Shown here piece after piece: positions 15,477 through 21,424 of a stretch of DNA of 21,424 nucleotides (position 1 is the first letter of the stretch; each line of letters opens with the position of its first letter). This DNA comes from a virus. The stretch lies in the IMG/VR virus record IMGVR_UViG_3300049032_000128, positions 1 to 21,424 of that record. The stretch is one strand, 5' to 3'. A program made the translations under genes and the position numbers. The notes under the pieces are model-generated. The model was not told the DNA's origin. It did not search any database and saw only the letters and a list, made by a program, of their open reading frames with translations.

Positions 15477-15725
15477 CAGATAAATGCTTAGTTCTATTGT
15501 ATATTTTGGATTCGGGGAAACCTTATCACCTCGCTAGAAAAAACAGCACCTGACACATGGGAGGTTCGAACTTGGCCGAAGATATTCCCTAATCGGGGCG
15601 TTGACGCCTCCATTACTAATGCGCTGGTGCGCTGATGTCTTCAATTCAGATTCGCCGCAATTCGCTCGTTCATTAGCAGGTCACTTTAATCGGAATTTAC
15701 CATTGCTTTTTCAAGTCCGACAACC
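15477..15725. other. Intergenic region, 249 bp, no feature found
   Basis: No ORF with plausible composition is present. It separates two minus-strand genes and should contain the end of the lipoprotein operon transcript and the promoter of the 96-aa gene. A short stretch GGTTCGAAC resembles a tRNA T-arm, but no cloverleaf can be built around it. Confidence 0.35.
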
Positions 15726-16295
15726 TTATTTTCCCACCTGGTCGTTTAGCATGACGTAATACGGTCTCAAATTTCCTTTTAGACTAACCACGGTAATCTC
15801 CTTCAACTCGTCAAGATTCTTCTCAAAGAAAAAGACGTCTCCCGATTGAGAACTTGACTGTCTTTCGATGATGCGCCCATTTTGCCCATAAGCGGTAACT
15901 ATCGCTTGGTTTTCGATCCCCGCAGCCATTACTACGACCTGTTTGATTCCACGATAGAATGCAACGTCTATTCCTAATTGCGTACCCGGCAACAAAAAAT
16001 AATCGTTACGGCTACCAGCTTTAGTTGCACACTGCTGTATTAGAGGAGACTCAACTTTTGTAGCAGGCTGAATACTAACTTTAAGGTTTCGTTGCGATAT
16101 CGGAAGAGAATCACATTTTGGGACACTTGGTAAAAAGTCGTCAGGATTCATTTCAGGAATTGACGCGGTTTTGTGAATTTGCAATGCAAGATATATCGTC
16201 CCTTTAACCACATGCGGGTCGATGGGTTCTTTCTTCTTGCATCCTTGCATGAAGATTACGAAGAAAGCAAAGAAGAGTGATAGAAGTTTAGTCAT
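15726..16295 (-). CDS. Predicted lipoprotein, 189 aa
   Basis: The N-terminus MTKLLSLFFAFFVIFMQGCKKK is a lipoprotein signal peptide: two positively charged ends around a hydrophobic core and a lipobox MQG|C with the lipidated Cys at residue 19. The mature part is ~170 aa, probably beta-rich (FFLLPGTQ-like strands, then VVVMAAGIENQAIVTAYGQ). It has two further Cys (CDSLP and QQCATK) that could form a disulfide. I recognise no catalytic motif. The start overlaps the stop of the upstream 78-aa gene by 8 nt, so it is the last gene of a three-gene operon. It probably sits in an outer-membrane or periplasmic leaflet. Confidence 0.75.
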   Translation of the reverse strand: MTKLLSLFFAFFVIFMQGCKKKEPIDPHVVKGTIYLALQIHKTASIPEMNPDDFLPSVPKCDSLPISQRNLKVSIQPATKVESPLIQQCATKAGSRNDYFLLPGTQLGIDVAFYRGIKQVVVMAAGIENQAIVTAYGQNGRIIERQSSSQSGDVFFFEKNLDELKEITVVSLKGNLRPYYVMLNDQVGK

Positions 16296-16524
16296 TACTA
16301 TTTATTTTATCAGTGAGATGCTGTTTCAATGCCAAAAGTACTTCGAGCCAAGCTAATCCGTATTTCTCATTCTTTGCGCCAACTGCATTTAACCTTAACA
16401 GGCGAAGGAGCTCTTCAATGTAATCCCGGGTAATTTCGATTGTGGCATAGCCCATTTGCAGATCGAATCCCTTACCGATGTCAGCCGTGCCGAAAAACTG
16501 TTCGAGTTCGTCCAGGTCTTTCAT
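16288..16524 (-). CDS. Small unknown protein, possible DUF6965-type paralog
   Basis: The preferred start is the ATG at 16524, which overlaps the upstream stop as ATGA and gives 78 aa. Another ATG at 16536 would add four residues. The sequence MKDLDELEQFFG...IEITRDYIEELLRLLRLN...YGLAWLEVLLALKQHL has the same layout as the neighbour upstream: an acidic helix ending (E/K)QFF or KQYF, a beta segment, a helix, then an aromatic residue and a final helix (L.ALK..L). I read the two as diverged paralogs. Function is unknown. The DUF6965 label is a memory-based resemblance only. Confidence 0.65.
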   Translation of the reverse strand: MKDLDELEQFFGTADIGKGFDLQMGYATIEITRDYIEELLRLLRLNAVGAKNEKYGLAWLEVLLALKQHLTDKINSND

Positions 16525-16763
16525 TGTGTACAACATGGCGATCTATTTAAAATGATCTCTGGATGGGATTCAAGCCATTCTTTCAGCGCGATCAATCGCA
16601 TCACACACGGTTTAAAGTATGGATTAGGCTCCTTTTCAATTCCTTCAAGGTTTGCTTGAACGTATTGATTAAAGTCAATCACTGTCCCGAAACCATCGAT
16701 TTTGTGCGGCCCGTCCGGAAGCTCCCTCCCGGCAAAATACTGTTTAATTTCTGCTGCTGTCAT
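16521..16763 (-). CDS. Small unknown protein, possibly DUF6965 family
   Basis: The 80-aa protein begins MTAAEIKQYFAGRELPDGPH, followed by VIDFNQYVQANLEGI, then PNPYFKPCVMRLIALKEWL. A helix ending in Y-F followed by GRELP, a 'V.(D/E)..(Q/K)(F/Y)(V/L)' helix and a 'Y..(R)L..LK.' helix recall small Bacteroidota proteins annotated as DUF6965. It is the first gene of an overlapping three-gene operon leading to the lipoprotein. A terminator hairpin belonging to the gene upstream lies directly before it, so its own promoter must lie inside or across that hairpin or its mRNA has a very short leader. Confidence 0.7.
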   Translation of the reverse strand: MTAAEIKQYFAGRELPDGPHKIDGFGTVIDFNQYVQANLEGIEKEPNPYFKPCVMRLIALKEWLESHPEIILNRSPCCTQ

Positions 16764-16774
16764 ATTAATAGGTC

Positions 16775-16812
16775 AAAATAAAAACACCCTGACTACAAAG
16801 TAAACAGGGTGT
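16775..16812 (-). terminator. Intrinsic terminator of the 17816-16839 gene pair
   Basis: On the minus strand ACACCCTG (16812-16805) pairs with CAGGGTGT (16791-16784) around a 13-nt loop, followed by TTTTATTTT. It lies 27 nt after the stop at 16839. This is a good rho-independent terminator and separates the two minus-strand operons. Confidence 0.75.
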
Positions 16813-16838
16813 CCGGCATTACACTTCATAAAAATCAT

Positions 16839-17351
16839 TTATATTTTCCCAGCCTGGTGAAGTTCTTTCCAGTAGCTCTCTGCGTGGCGTATTGCTTCAA
16901 ATTTATCCCATCCCCAAAAAGTGCCAGAAAGCGACTTGCGACCGTTCTTGGCGATGCTCGGTTCTACAATGTTTGGCATACCATCCTCTGGGCTCCATGC
17001 ATCAAACAATTCACCCTGGTCGTTCAGAATGACCTCGAACGGTTGTTTTCCGTCTCGAACGGGATCCAGATACTTATCCACTTCCAGGGTAATTTCTTCA
17101 CGAGGAACTAAGATAGGCTCAATCGCTCCCTGCATGTAGGCGGAAAGAATTTCAGCGTATTCCCGGTTGGTGAATGCAGCCTGCGGCGTTTGCGTGTCCA
17201 ATCCGGCAAAGACTACCCATGCATGATGAGGGTACTCCACCGGCGCAAGGTTGGCCGCGATGTTGTCCCGCCATTTAGTGTAGGCTTTAACAAGCTCTTG
17301 CTTGTAGTTTTCAGGATCGAATTCGCCGTGATCGTCAGTTTGCTCTTTCAT
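16839..17351 (-). CDS. Unknown protein, paralog of the gene at 17373-17816
   Basis: The 170-aa acidic soluble protein contains HHAWVVFAGLDTQTPQAAF, ITLEVDKYLDPVRDGKQPFE, VILNDQGE and SGTFWGWDKFEAIRHAESYW. The same blocks occur in the same order in the upstream gene (AWVVYS...AAAF, IDVTIDQFADQVKNGATPY, VVLENGE, ACTYWAFSIQDAIESAEIDW). The pair thus arose by duplication. No signal peptide, membrane segment or known catalytic motif is seen. The two genes are 21 nt apart and share a terminator, so they are co-transcribed. Function is not recognisable. Confidence 0.75.
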   Translation of the reverse strand: MKEQTDDHGEFDPENYKQELVKAYTKWRDNIAANLAPVEYPHHAWVVFAGLDTQTPQAAFTNREYAEILSAYMQGAIEPILVPREEITLEVDKYLDPVRDGKQPFEVILNDQGELFDAWSPEDGMPNIVEPSIAKNGRKSLSGTFWGWDKFEAIRHAESYWKELHQAGKI

Positions 17352-17372
17352 GTTTGTTGATGATTATTGATG

Positions 17373-17816
17373 TTAGTTCTTTGAATGCTTTCTCCAATCT
17401 ATTTCGGCACTCTCAATCGCATCCTGAATTGAAAATGCCCAGTATGTACAGGCAAAGATTTCAGGATGTCCGGGCTCAAACGTAGGCTTCCTGATTCCGA
17501 ATATTTCACTTTCGTAAGTGTCTTCCCTCGAAACCTCTCCATTTTCCAAGACAACCAGGTACGGTGTGGCACCGTTTTTCACCTGATCCGCGAACTGATC
17601 GATCGTCACATCGATGTCAGAAACGTCTGCAAGTACTGGCGGCTCGGATTCGCTCAAAACACTGTGAAGGGTTTCGGCAACCGACTGATCGGAAAAAGCA
17701 GCAGCTATTTCACGGCTGGGATTGGTCGAATAAACGACCCAAGCCACCTCTGGCTTACCTGCTTGACCTTGATGCAGTTGGGGGCTGATTAGTGCCCCTT
17801 CGTCGATTGATCCCAT
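17373..17816 (-). CDS. Unknown protein, paralog of the gene at 16839-17351
   Basis: The 147-aa acidic protein shares ordered sequence blocks with its neighbour: an AWVVY strand near residue 25, an acidic IDVTIDQFADQVKNGATPYLVVLENGE segment and a C-terminal CTYWAFSIQDAIESAEIDWRKH helix. The last block, where an aromatic cluster precedes 'AI..AE..W', is the best conserved. It is first in a two-gene unit, preceded by a Bacteroidota-type promoter on the minus strand (17874-17845). No family is recognised. The compact alpha/beta pattern could suit a stress or immunity-type small protein, but nothing shows this directly. Confidence 0.75.
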   Translation of the reverse strand: MGSIDEGALISPQLHQGQAGKPEVAWVVYSTNPSREIAAAFSDQSVAETLHSVLSESEPPVLADVSDIDVTIDQFADQVKNGATPYLVVLENGEVSREDTYESEIFGIRKPTFEPGHPEIFACTYWAFSIQDAIESAEIDWRKHSKN

Positions 17817-17844
17817 GCTATAGCCTTCGTTTGATTTTGATATT

Positions 17845-17874
17845 CAAAGTTAAAAAATGGTTTTGAAACAACAA
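17845..17874 (-). promoter_or_regulatory. Bacteroidota-type promoter for the 17816 gene
   Basis: On the minus strand TTG (17874-17872) lies 19 nt upstream of TAACTTTG (17852-17845), matching the TAnnTTTG -7 box used by the Bacteroidota housekeeping sigma factor. It sits about 30 nt before the ATG at 17816. Confidence 0.5.
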
Positions 17875-17893
17875 TTACAATTTGATACTTTTG
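17862..17893 (+). promoter_or_regulatory. Bacteroidota-type promoter for the 17940 operon
   Basis: TTTG (17862-17865), a 20-nt spacer, then TACTTTTG (17886-17893) match TTTG-N19-21-TAnnTTTG well. It lies about 45 nt before the ATG at 17940 in an AT-rich divergent region and overlaps the minus-strand promoter, so the two directions may compete. Confidence 0.6.
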
Positions 17894-17939
17894 TTATCAT
17901 TTTTTTGATACTGTATTCATCAACATATAATTTAAGTAC

Positions 17940-18422
17940 ATGAGATCGTCCAGTTTGAAGGTTGGAGACGTTTTATTCCTCCCAAAGGGCATGATGGTGG
18001 GCTGTCATGATGTGCCCAAGAAAGTCTTAAACTCCTTTGTCAGCCCATTCGACGAGGAGCTGACGGACGGCAGGTTTAAACTTGGCTTCGAATATCATAG
18101 CCGCCAAGACGTATTCACCGAACGGATAAATGTTCGAGGGAAAATCATTGACATCTTCAAACAGATGCTGATACCGTTAAATGTGTCAATCCTTGACCGA
18201 TTTCTTTTCAGCCAGATTAAAGAGCAGCCCGCCTTTAAGATCATGATCCCTCACGGTCATTACTATGTAACGGACATTACTAATAAGGAAGGTACACGAT
18301 GGATTTATTGCGAAGAGATGTATGGCGACCCACCGGCCAAAATATATTTCTGGCAGGGACACTATTCAGGGATCTGCGATATTGTTCACAATAACATTAT
18401 GCCGGCGACGGATATTCGCTGA
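17940..18422 (+). CDS. Hypothetical protein, 160 aa
   Basis: The protein begins MRSSSLKVGDVLFLPKGMMV and ends HNNIMPATDIR. It has no signal peptide or membrane segment. The N-terminal VGDVLFLPKG is a beta-turn-beta pattern seen in small barrels. The central LDRFLFSQIKEQPAFKIMIPHGHYYVTD and the later WIYCEEMYGDPPAKIYFWQGHYSG are rich in aromatics. I do not recognise a family. It is the first gene of a transcription unit ending with the SRAP gene, following a good promoter, and may therefore be linked to that repair function. Confidence 0.65.
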   Translation: MRSSSLKVGDVLFLPKGMMVGCHDVPKKVLNSFVSPFDEELTDGRFKLGFEYHSRQDVFTERINVRGKIIDIFKQMLIPLNVSILDRFLFSQIKEQPAFKIMIPHGHYYVTDITNKEGTRWIYCEEMYGDPPAKIYFWQGHYSGICDIVHNNIMPATDIR

Positions 18423-18465
18423 TTTTAAAGATTTTACTACTTTAGGCTTCTTGAATCAAGTAACA

Positions 18466-18723
18466 ATGGCATTCACAGCAGAAGATTTCGAAATCGACTA
18501 CTTTGGAGTTAGGCTTCACATTCAAGTACTGGAAATGCAGGAACGAACTGTTTTCCGGGTGATGTTTTCGGACGGGCAGGAAGATTTGTTTATAACCAGG
18601 TCTGCGCTGACCGATGGCAGCAAATACTGGATGTCCGTCCCTGAAGACCCGAAAAGGCAGAATGATGCGGCTGAGATTGGACGGTCGATTGTACATTATT
18701 TTAAATCTATTCGCAATGTGTAA
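18466..18723 (+). CDS. Hypothetical protein, 85 aa, coupled to the SRAP gene
   Basis: The preferred start is ATG at 18466 (MAFTAEDFEIDYFGVRLHI), which follows the A-containing leader AAGTAACA. A longer frame reaching into the previous gene is open but unlikely. The product is 85 aa: a beta-rich N-half (YFGVRLHIQVLEMQERTVFRVMF) and an amphipathic C-terminal helix (AAEIGRSIVHYFKSI). The stop overlaps the SRAP start by 8 nt, so translation of the two is coupled and they may be functionally linked. The family is not recognised. Confidence 0.7.
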   Translation: MAFTAEDFEIDYFGVRLHIQVLEMQERTVFRVMFSDGQEDLFITRSALTDGSKYWMSVPEDPKRQNDAAEIGRSIVHYFKSIRNV

Positions 18724-19582
18724 CTACAACAGGCAAAAGGTTTTGCGTACAGAATATGTTTCCCTAAAAGGACTTGAAAAGGACATTAGGAAATTCAAGC
18801 TCGATCAGGCGAAACCAGTCAATAACGGATTCGACTATGCTCCGGTGTTCGTAATAAAACCTAACTTTTCCAAGAACGACTACGATATCGTTGAAATGGA
18901 ATGGGGGTATTTGCCCAGTTATGTGCAGGATCGAGATCGGGCCCGGGAGTTTCGGAATGGATATAAGAAACCTGATGGTAGTTTTCAACAGGGCATCACG
19001 ACGCTGAACGCACGCGGGGAAGAGTTGCTTTTGGTTGATCCTAAAACGGGGAAAGAAAAAATGTTCAGGGATGCGGCTCTCCACCGCCGATGCCTGGTTT
19101 TGTCAACAGGCTTCTTCGATTGGCGCCATGTATACCGTCGAAATAAGAAGACGGGCGAGCCACTCAAAACGGCTGATAAATATCCCTACTATGTCAACTT
19201 AAAGGATAAAGAATACTTTTTCATGGCCGGGGTTTGGAATCCATGGACTGACCGGAAATCGGGCGAATACATTGAAACGGTAACGATTGTCACGACAGAG
19301 GCAAATAAACTGATGTCCCAGGTTCATAATGCGAAAAATCGAATGCCTACCATCCTTGATGACGATCTTGCATGGGAATGGATTACAGGGAATTTGTCGG
19401 AGCAGCGGATCACGGAAATTGCGACTACTCAATATGACGCAGACAAGATGCAGGCGTGTACAATTGCAGCGAACTTTAGAGAATCGGACGAGCCGACAAT
19501 TCCATTTACATATCCGGACATGCCCCCGTTAGAGCAGACTGTTGCTAATGAAACGCCGCCGACCCAGCTGTCACTCTTTTGA
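18716..19582 (+). CDS. SRAP domain protein (YedK/HMCES-like abasic-site shield)
   Basis: The start is the ATG at 18716, because it exposes the essential catalytic Cys2 (MCNYNRQ) after Met removal. The product is 288 aa. The family covalently links to abasic sites in single-stranded DNA through a thiazolidine and protects them. Other expected residues are visible: Asn98 in TTLNARGEE, and His204 in VHNAKNRMPTIL. At the position of the conserved Glu (GFxEW) it has Asp135 in GFFDW. A ~15-residue basic insertion (RRNKKTGEPLK) follows GFFDW. The C-terminal tail is Pro/Thr-rich and ends QLSLF, resembling the beta-clamp-binding consensus QL(S/D)LF. That feature would place the protein at replication forks. 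Confidence 0.92.
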   Translation: MCNYNRQKVLRTEYVSLKGLEKDIRKFKLDQAKPVNNGFDYAPVFVIKPNFSKNDYDIVEMEWGYLPSYVQDRDRAREFRNGYKKPDGSFQQGITTLNARGEELLLVDPKTGKEKMFRDAALHRRCLVLSTGFFDWRHVYRRNKKTGEPLKTADKYPYYVNLKDKEYFFMAGVWNPWTDRKSGEYIETVTIVTTEANKLMSQVHNAKNRMPTILDDDLAWEWITGNLSEQRITEIATTQYDADKMQACTIAANFRESDEPTIPFTYPDMPPLEQTVANETPPTQLSLF

Positions 19583-19858
19583 CCAAGCGTCTATATCTGG
19601 CTGTACTCCGTATCCAAGTCGTAACCGATTTGCCCTGTGGTTGCCTCCGAATTTATGGATCGTGAAAATGAAATCGTTACCCTCTTGGACAACATGCCCG
19701 GCATTGAATGTGAATTTTCCATGGAGCTCAAACAATTCGAAGTGCGCATGCATGAACTGTATTGCATCCTTAACTGTGTCTCCTGGCTCGCCAATCACAG
19801 TTTGCTTTGTCCCTTCGACCCATTCTTTGTAGCCTTCGAATTTTTGATCGAGCTCCAT
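19571..19858 (-). CDS. Hypothetical protein, 95 aa
   Basis: The protein begins MELDQKFEGYKEWVEGTKQTV, has a charged middle (DTVKDAIQFMHAHFELFELHGKFTFNAGHVVQEGNDFIFTIHKFGG) and a basic C-terminus. The helix-then-beta-hairpin layout looks like a small soluble domain. No family is recognised. Plus-strand frames over the same bases give less convincing proteins. It is convergent with the SRAP gene, and the two 3' ends overlap by 12 nt, so no room is left for a terminator between them. Confidence 0.65.
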   Translation of the reverse strand: MELDQKFEGYKEWVEGTKQTVIGEPGDTVKDAIQFMHAHFELFELHGKFTFNAGHVVQEGNDFIFTIHKFGGNHRANRLRLGYGVQPDIDAWSKE

Positions 19859-19883
19859 ATAATGTCAAGTTTAAGACACAAAT

Positions 19884-19897
19884 ATGCAAAATTGCAT
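19884..19897. promoter_or_regulatory. 14-bp dyad in divergent promoter region
   Basis: ATGCAA-AA-TTGCAT is a perfect 6-bp dyad with a 2-bp centre. It lies in the divergent gap between genes at 19858 (minus) and 19935 (plus). It overlaps a possible minus-strand -7 box (CATATTTG) with a TTG 19 nt upstream, so it could be an operator controlling one or both genes. Confidence 0.35.
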
Positions 19898-19934
19898 TTC
19901 ATAAACAATAGGTAACCATCGAACCTCAATTATT

Positions 19935-20387
19935 ATGGATTTTTACATTGTGACCTCTGACTCAAAGCTTTTCGACTACGACAAGGAGCAACTTGACGCA
20001 ATAACCCAGGAAAATATCGCCCGGCATGGCCTGCTGGTTGACACTGATATCGAGGATTTCAAAGAAGACATGATCACATTGTTAACAACAATTGACATCG
20101 CGAGGGTTGCTTCAGGCACAATTGATATTGCAGAGCCAAAACGGTTGCTGACTTTCAAAAGCAAAACGATGTTTAAAATTGAAGACACCACTCTTGTTAG
20201 TTTGGGAGTGACAGATCGCGGCGTTTCCGTTTTCGAATCGATGATTACGATCGCTCAGGCACATGCATATGGAGCATTTAACGTCACTGTGAAGCAGATG
20301 AACTTGATAAGACTTCCAATGGAGGTTAGTCCGATTGAGAAATATTTGGAAGGAATAACCGACTTCCTTTCTTCACAAATTCAATAA
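19935..20387 (+). CDS. Hypothetical protein, 150 aa
   Basis: The protein begins MDFYIVTSDSKLFDYDKEQLDA and ends IEKYLEGITDFLSSQIQ. It has no signal peptide or membrane segment and is mainly helical at both ends. The middle has TFKSKTMFKIEDTTLVSLGVTDRG. I do not recognise a family. It is preceded by a divergent promoter region and followed 12 nt later by a small membrane protein gene, so the two probably form one transcript continuing to the glycosylase gene. Confidence 0.6.
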   Translation: MDFYIVTSDSKLFDYDKEQLDAITQENIARHGLLVDTDIEDFKEDMITLLTTIDIARVASGTIDIAEPKRLLTFKSKTMFKIEDTTLVSLGVTDRGVSVFESMITIAQAHAYGAFNVTVKQMNLIRLPMEVSPIEKYLEGITDFLSSQIQ

Positions 20388-20399
20388 GGCTGAACTTCA

Positions 20400-20618
20400 A
20401 TGAAATACGACCCAACTGCATTAAAATTTGTCCGATTGTTTATAAAATTGGCGTTCGTGATCTGCGGATTTTCCGCTGTTATTACCTTGACGATGTTGTT
20501 ACTTTCGATTAAGCCCCTGTCAGAACAGTGGCCGTTTATCCTTGGCTCAATGGCAATGTATGCTGCAGGTTTCGCCTTCCTTCGATTTCTACTTTACATA
20601 TTTAGCGAATCAAAATAA
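20400..20618 (+). CDS. Small membrane protein, two helices
   Basis: The 72-aa protein has two hydrophobic segments, roughly residues 12-36 (IKLAFVICGFSAVITLTMLL) and 44-68 (WPFILGSMAMYAAGFAFLRF). A short loop containing Pro and Glu separates them. No family is recognised. The charge pattern suggests a helical hairpin in the inner membrane. Gene spacing (12 nt after the previous, 21 nt before the next) suggests co-transcription with the neighbours. Confidence 0.6.
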   Translation: MKYDPTALKFVRLFIKLAFVICGFSAVITLTMLLLSIKPLSEQWPFILGSMAMYAAGFAFLRFLLYIFSESK

Positions 20619-20639
20619 TTCACCAACAACACCACAACC

Positions 20640-21422
20640 ATGCCTGAAGTACCAGAATTGAACATAGTAGGTATTACCCTACAAAAGCACTTCAAAGGAA
20701 AGAAGTTTAAGCATATTGACGTCCTATGGAAAAAGCGCGTCAAAGCGAGCAATGAGGAATTTAATGCAGCATTCGAAGGCGCCACGTTACTTTCTGTTGG
20801 CCGTAACGGGAAAGAACTACATCTTCATTTTGATAATGGCCACATTCTCGGGATTCACATGATGCTCACCGGGAAGATGGTATTGCTTCCCACTGATCAG
20901 AATTTAAAAAATCCAATCTTCGAGTTGATGTTCGAGAATGGCTCGGGTATTATGGTGCTGGATGGAATGGGCCAAGCTAAACCGATACTTGATCCCGAAA
21001 TTCCGCCAATACCGGATATCCTAGGCGATGACTTCACTCTTGAATATTTTACCAAGATTTTGTCAAAAACGGGCATCAAGGTCAAAGAGGCGATTCAGAA
21101 ACAGGAATGGATCCGAGGAATTGGAAACGCTTATGCAGACGAAATTCTATGGTCAGCCAAAATCTCACCGTATTCGGTTTCGAAGAACATTCCTGCCGAC
21201 AAAGTGAAGGATCTCTATAATGCGATTCGTGAAGTAACGGTCGAAGCAACCAAAGAATTAGAAAGTATAAAAACCTCTGATGATGTCTTTGAAATGGAAA
21301 ACAAGGATCATCGCTTCGTCCACAACCCCAAACGCACACATTCACCTGAGGGCGAAGAAATTCTAAATGGGAAGCTCGGAAACGGGAAAACGTATTATAC
21401 AGAAAGCCAAGTTCTATACTAA
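20640..21422 (+). CDS. Fpg/Nei-family DNA glycosylase, zincless variant
   Basis: The 260-aa protein starts MPEVPEL, exposing the catalytic Pro2 (Schiff-base nucleophile) and Glu3. Lys58 in GRNGKEL matches the phosphate-contacting Lys of Fpg. The H2TH domain is present (IRGIGNAYADEILW, residues 158-171). Members excise oxidised bases and cut the strand by beta/delta-elimination. Two features are unusual. The C-terminal finger (about 224-260, ending NGKTYYTESQVLY) has none of the four zinc Cys, and Lys replaces the Arg of the beta-hairpin. The DPRRFG void-filling loop is replaced by DGMGQAKP (108-115). It should act on DNA, but substrate choice may differ from MutM. Confidence 0.88.
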   Translation: MPEVPELNIVGITLQKHFKGKKFKHIDVLWKKRVKASNEEFNAAFEGATLLSVGRNGKELHLHFDNGHILGIHMMLTGKMVLLPTDQNLKNPIFELMFENGSGIMVLDGMGQAKPILDPEIPPIPDILGDDFTLEYFTKILSKTGIKVKEAIQKQEWIRGIGNAYADEILWSAKISPYSVSKNIPADKVKDLYNAIREVTVEATKELESIKTSDDVFEMENKDHRFVHNPKRTHSPEGEEILNGKLGNGKTYYTESQVLY

Positions 21423-21424
21423 AC

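Noticed and set aside
15177-15491. Plus-strand 104-aa ORF opposite the 96-aa gene
   Set aside because: Its product is rich in Cys, Phe and His with no recognisable pattern, while the minus-strand frame has a normal soluble composition.
15560-15600. tRNA remnant or att site suggested by GGTTCGAAC
   Set aside because: No acceptor stem, anticodon arm or CCA-like end can be built around it, and no matching repeat was found at the other side of the prophage.
18322-18465. Longer N-terminus for the 85-aa gene
   Set aside because: It would overlap about 100 nt of the 160-aa gene in another frame. The ATG at 18466 has a better leader and normal spacing.
18614-18715. Longer N-terminus for the SRAP gene
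   Set aside because: The catalytic Cys must be residue 2, which fits only the ATG at 18716.
19637-19915. Plus-strand ORF opposite the 95-aa gene
   Set aside because: It runs into the divergent promoter region and gives a Cys/Phe-rich product. The minus-strand frame is more protein-like and ends neatly against the SRAP gene.

Overview
The window looks like a Bacteroidota chromosome, probably Cytophagales-type. Intergenic starts have A-rich leaders instead of strong Shine-Dalgarno sites, promoters match TTTG-N19-20-TAnnTTTG, and the tail fiber ends in a C-terminal motif family typical of this phylum. The genus cannot be fixed from the sequence alone. The left 13.3 kb is the late structural module of a siphovirus-type prophage. 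The right 6 kb holds small accessory genes of unknown function plus two DNA-repair genes. A degenerate-HTH gene and an IS110-family element lie between them.

Region 1 (3-13263, all + strand, tightly packed) runs in classical head-to-tail order. It has a major capsid protein (5' end cut by the window), a 52-aa protein, a head-tail connector, a head-closure protein, an HK97 gp10-like protein and a DUF3168-type tail completion protein. These are followed by the major tail tube protein, a tail assembly chaperone pair, a 996-aa tape measure protein and a single 2034-aa baseplate-plus-fiber protein. There is no sheath or contractile baseplate gene, so the tail is long and non-contractile. The chaperone pair carries a textbook A AAA AAG slippery heptamer joining a 128-aa G-like product to a 244-aa GT-like fusion. 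The two genes needed in most copies, capsid and tail tube, are each followed by a strong stem-loop. The tape measure has three exact 45-residue repeats. The fiber has 112-residue repeats whose protein sequence is locally identical while most codons differ.

Region 2 (13264-15185) contains a minus-strand IS110-family transposase that looks intact. Its 3' non-coding flank, directly after the stop codon, can fold into a roughly 164-nt structure closed by a 12-bp stem and containing two hairpins with large internal loops. That is the expected shape and place of an IS1111-type bridge RNA. Upstream of the transposase is an XRE-like/AT-hook small gene. No lysis genes, integrase or clear att site are visible, so the prophage may end or be interrupted here.

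Region 3 (15186-17816, minus strand) holds a small unknown gene, then an overlapping three-gene operon (two related small proteins and a lipoprotein). Next come two adjacent paralogous genes of unknown function, ending at a divergent promoter.

Region 4 (17940-21422, mostly + strand) has two unknown genes translationally coupled to an SRAP (YedK/HMCES-like) protein, a convergent small gene, two more unknown genes (one a two-helix membrane protein) and a divergent Fpg/Nei-type glycosylase. The SRAP protein has Asp where Glu is expected. The glycosylase keeps its catalytic N-terminus but lacks the zinc-finger cysteines and the DPRRFG loop. Together these suggest a DNA-damage-tolerance neighbourhood beside the prophage, which is an inference from gene context only.
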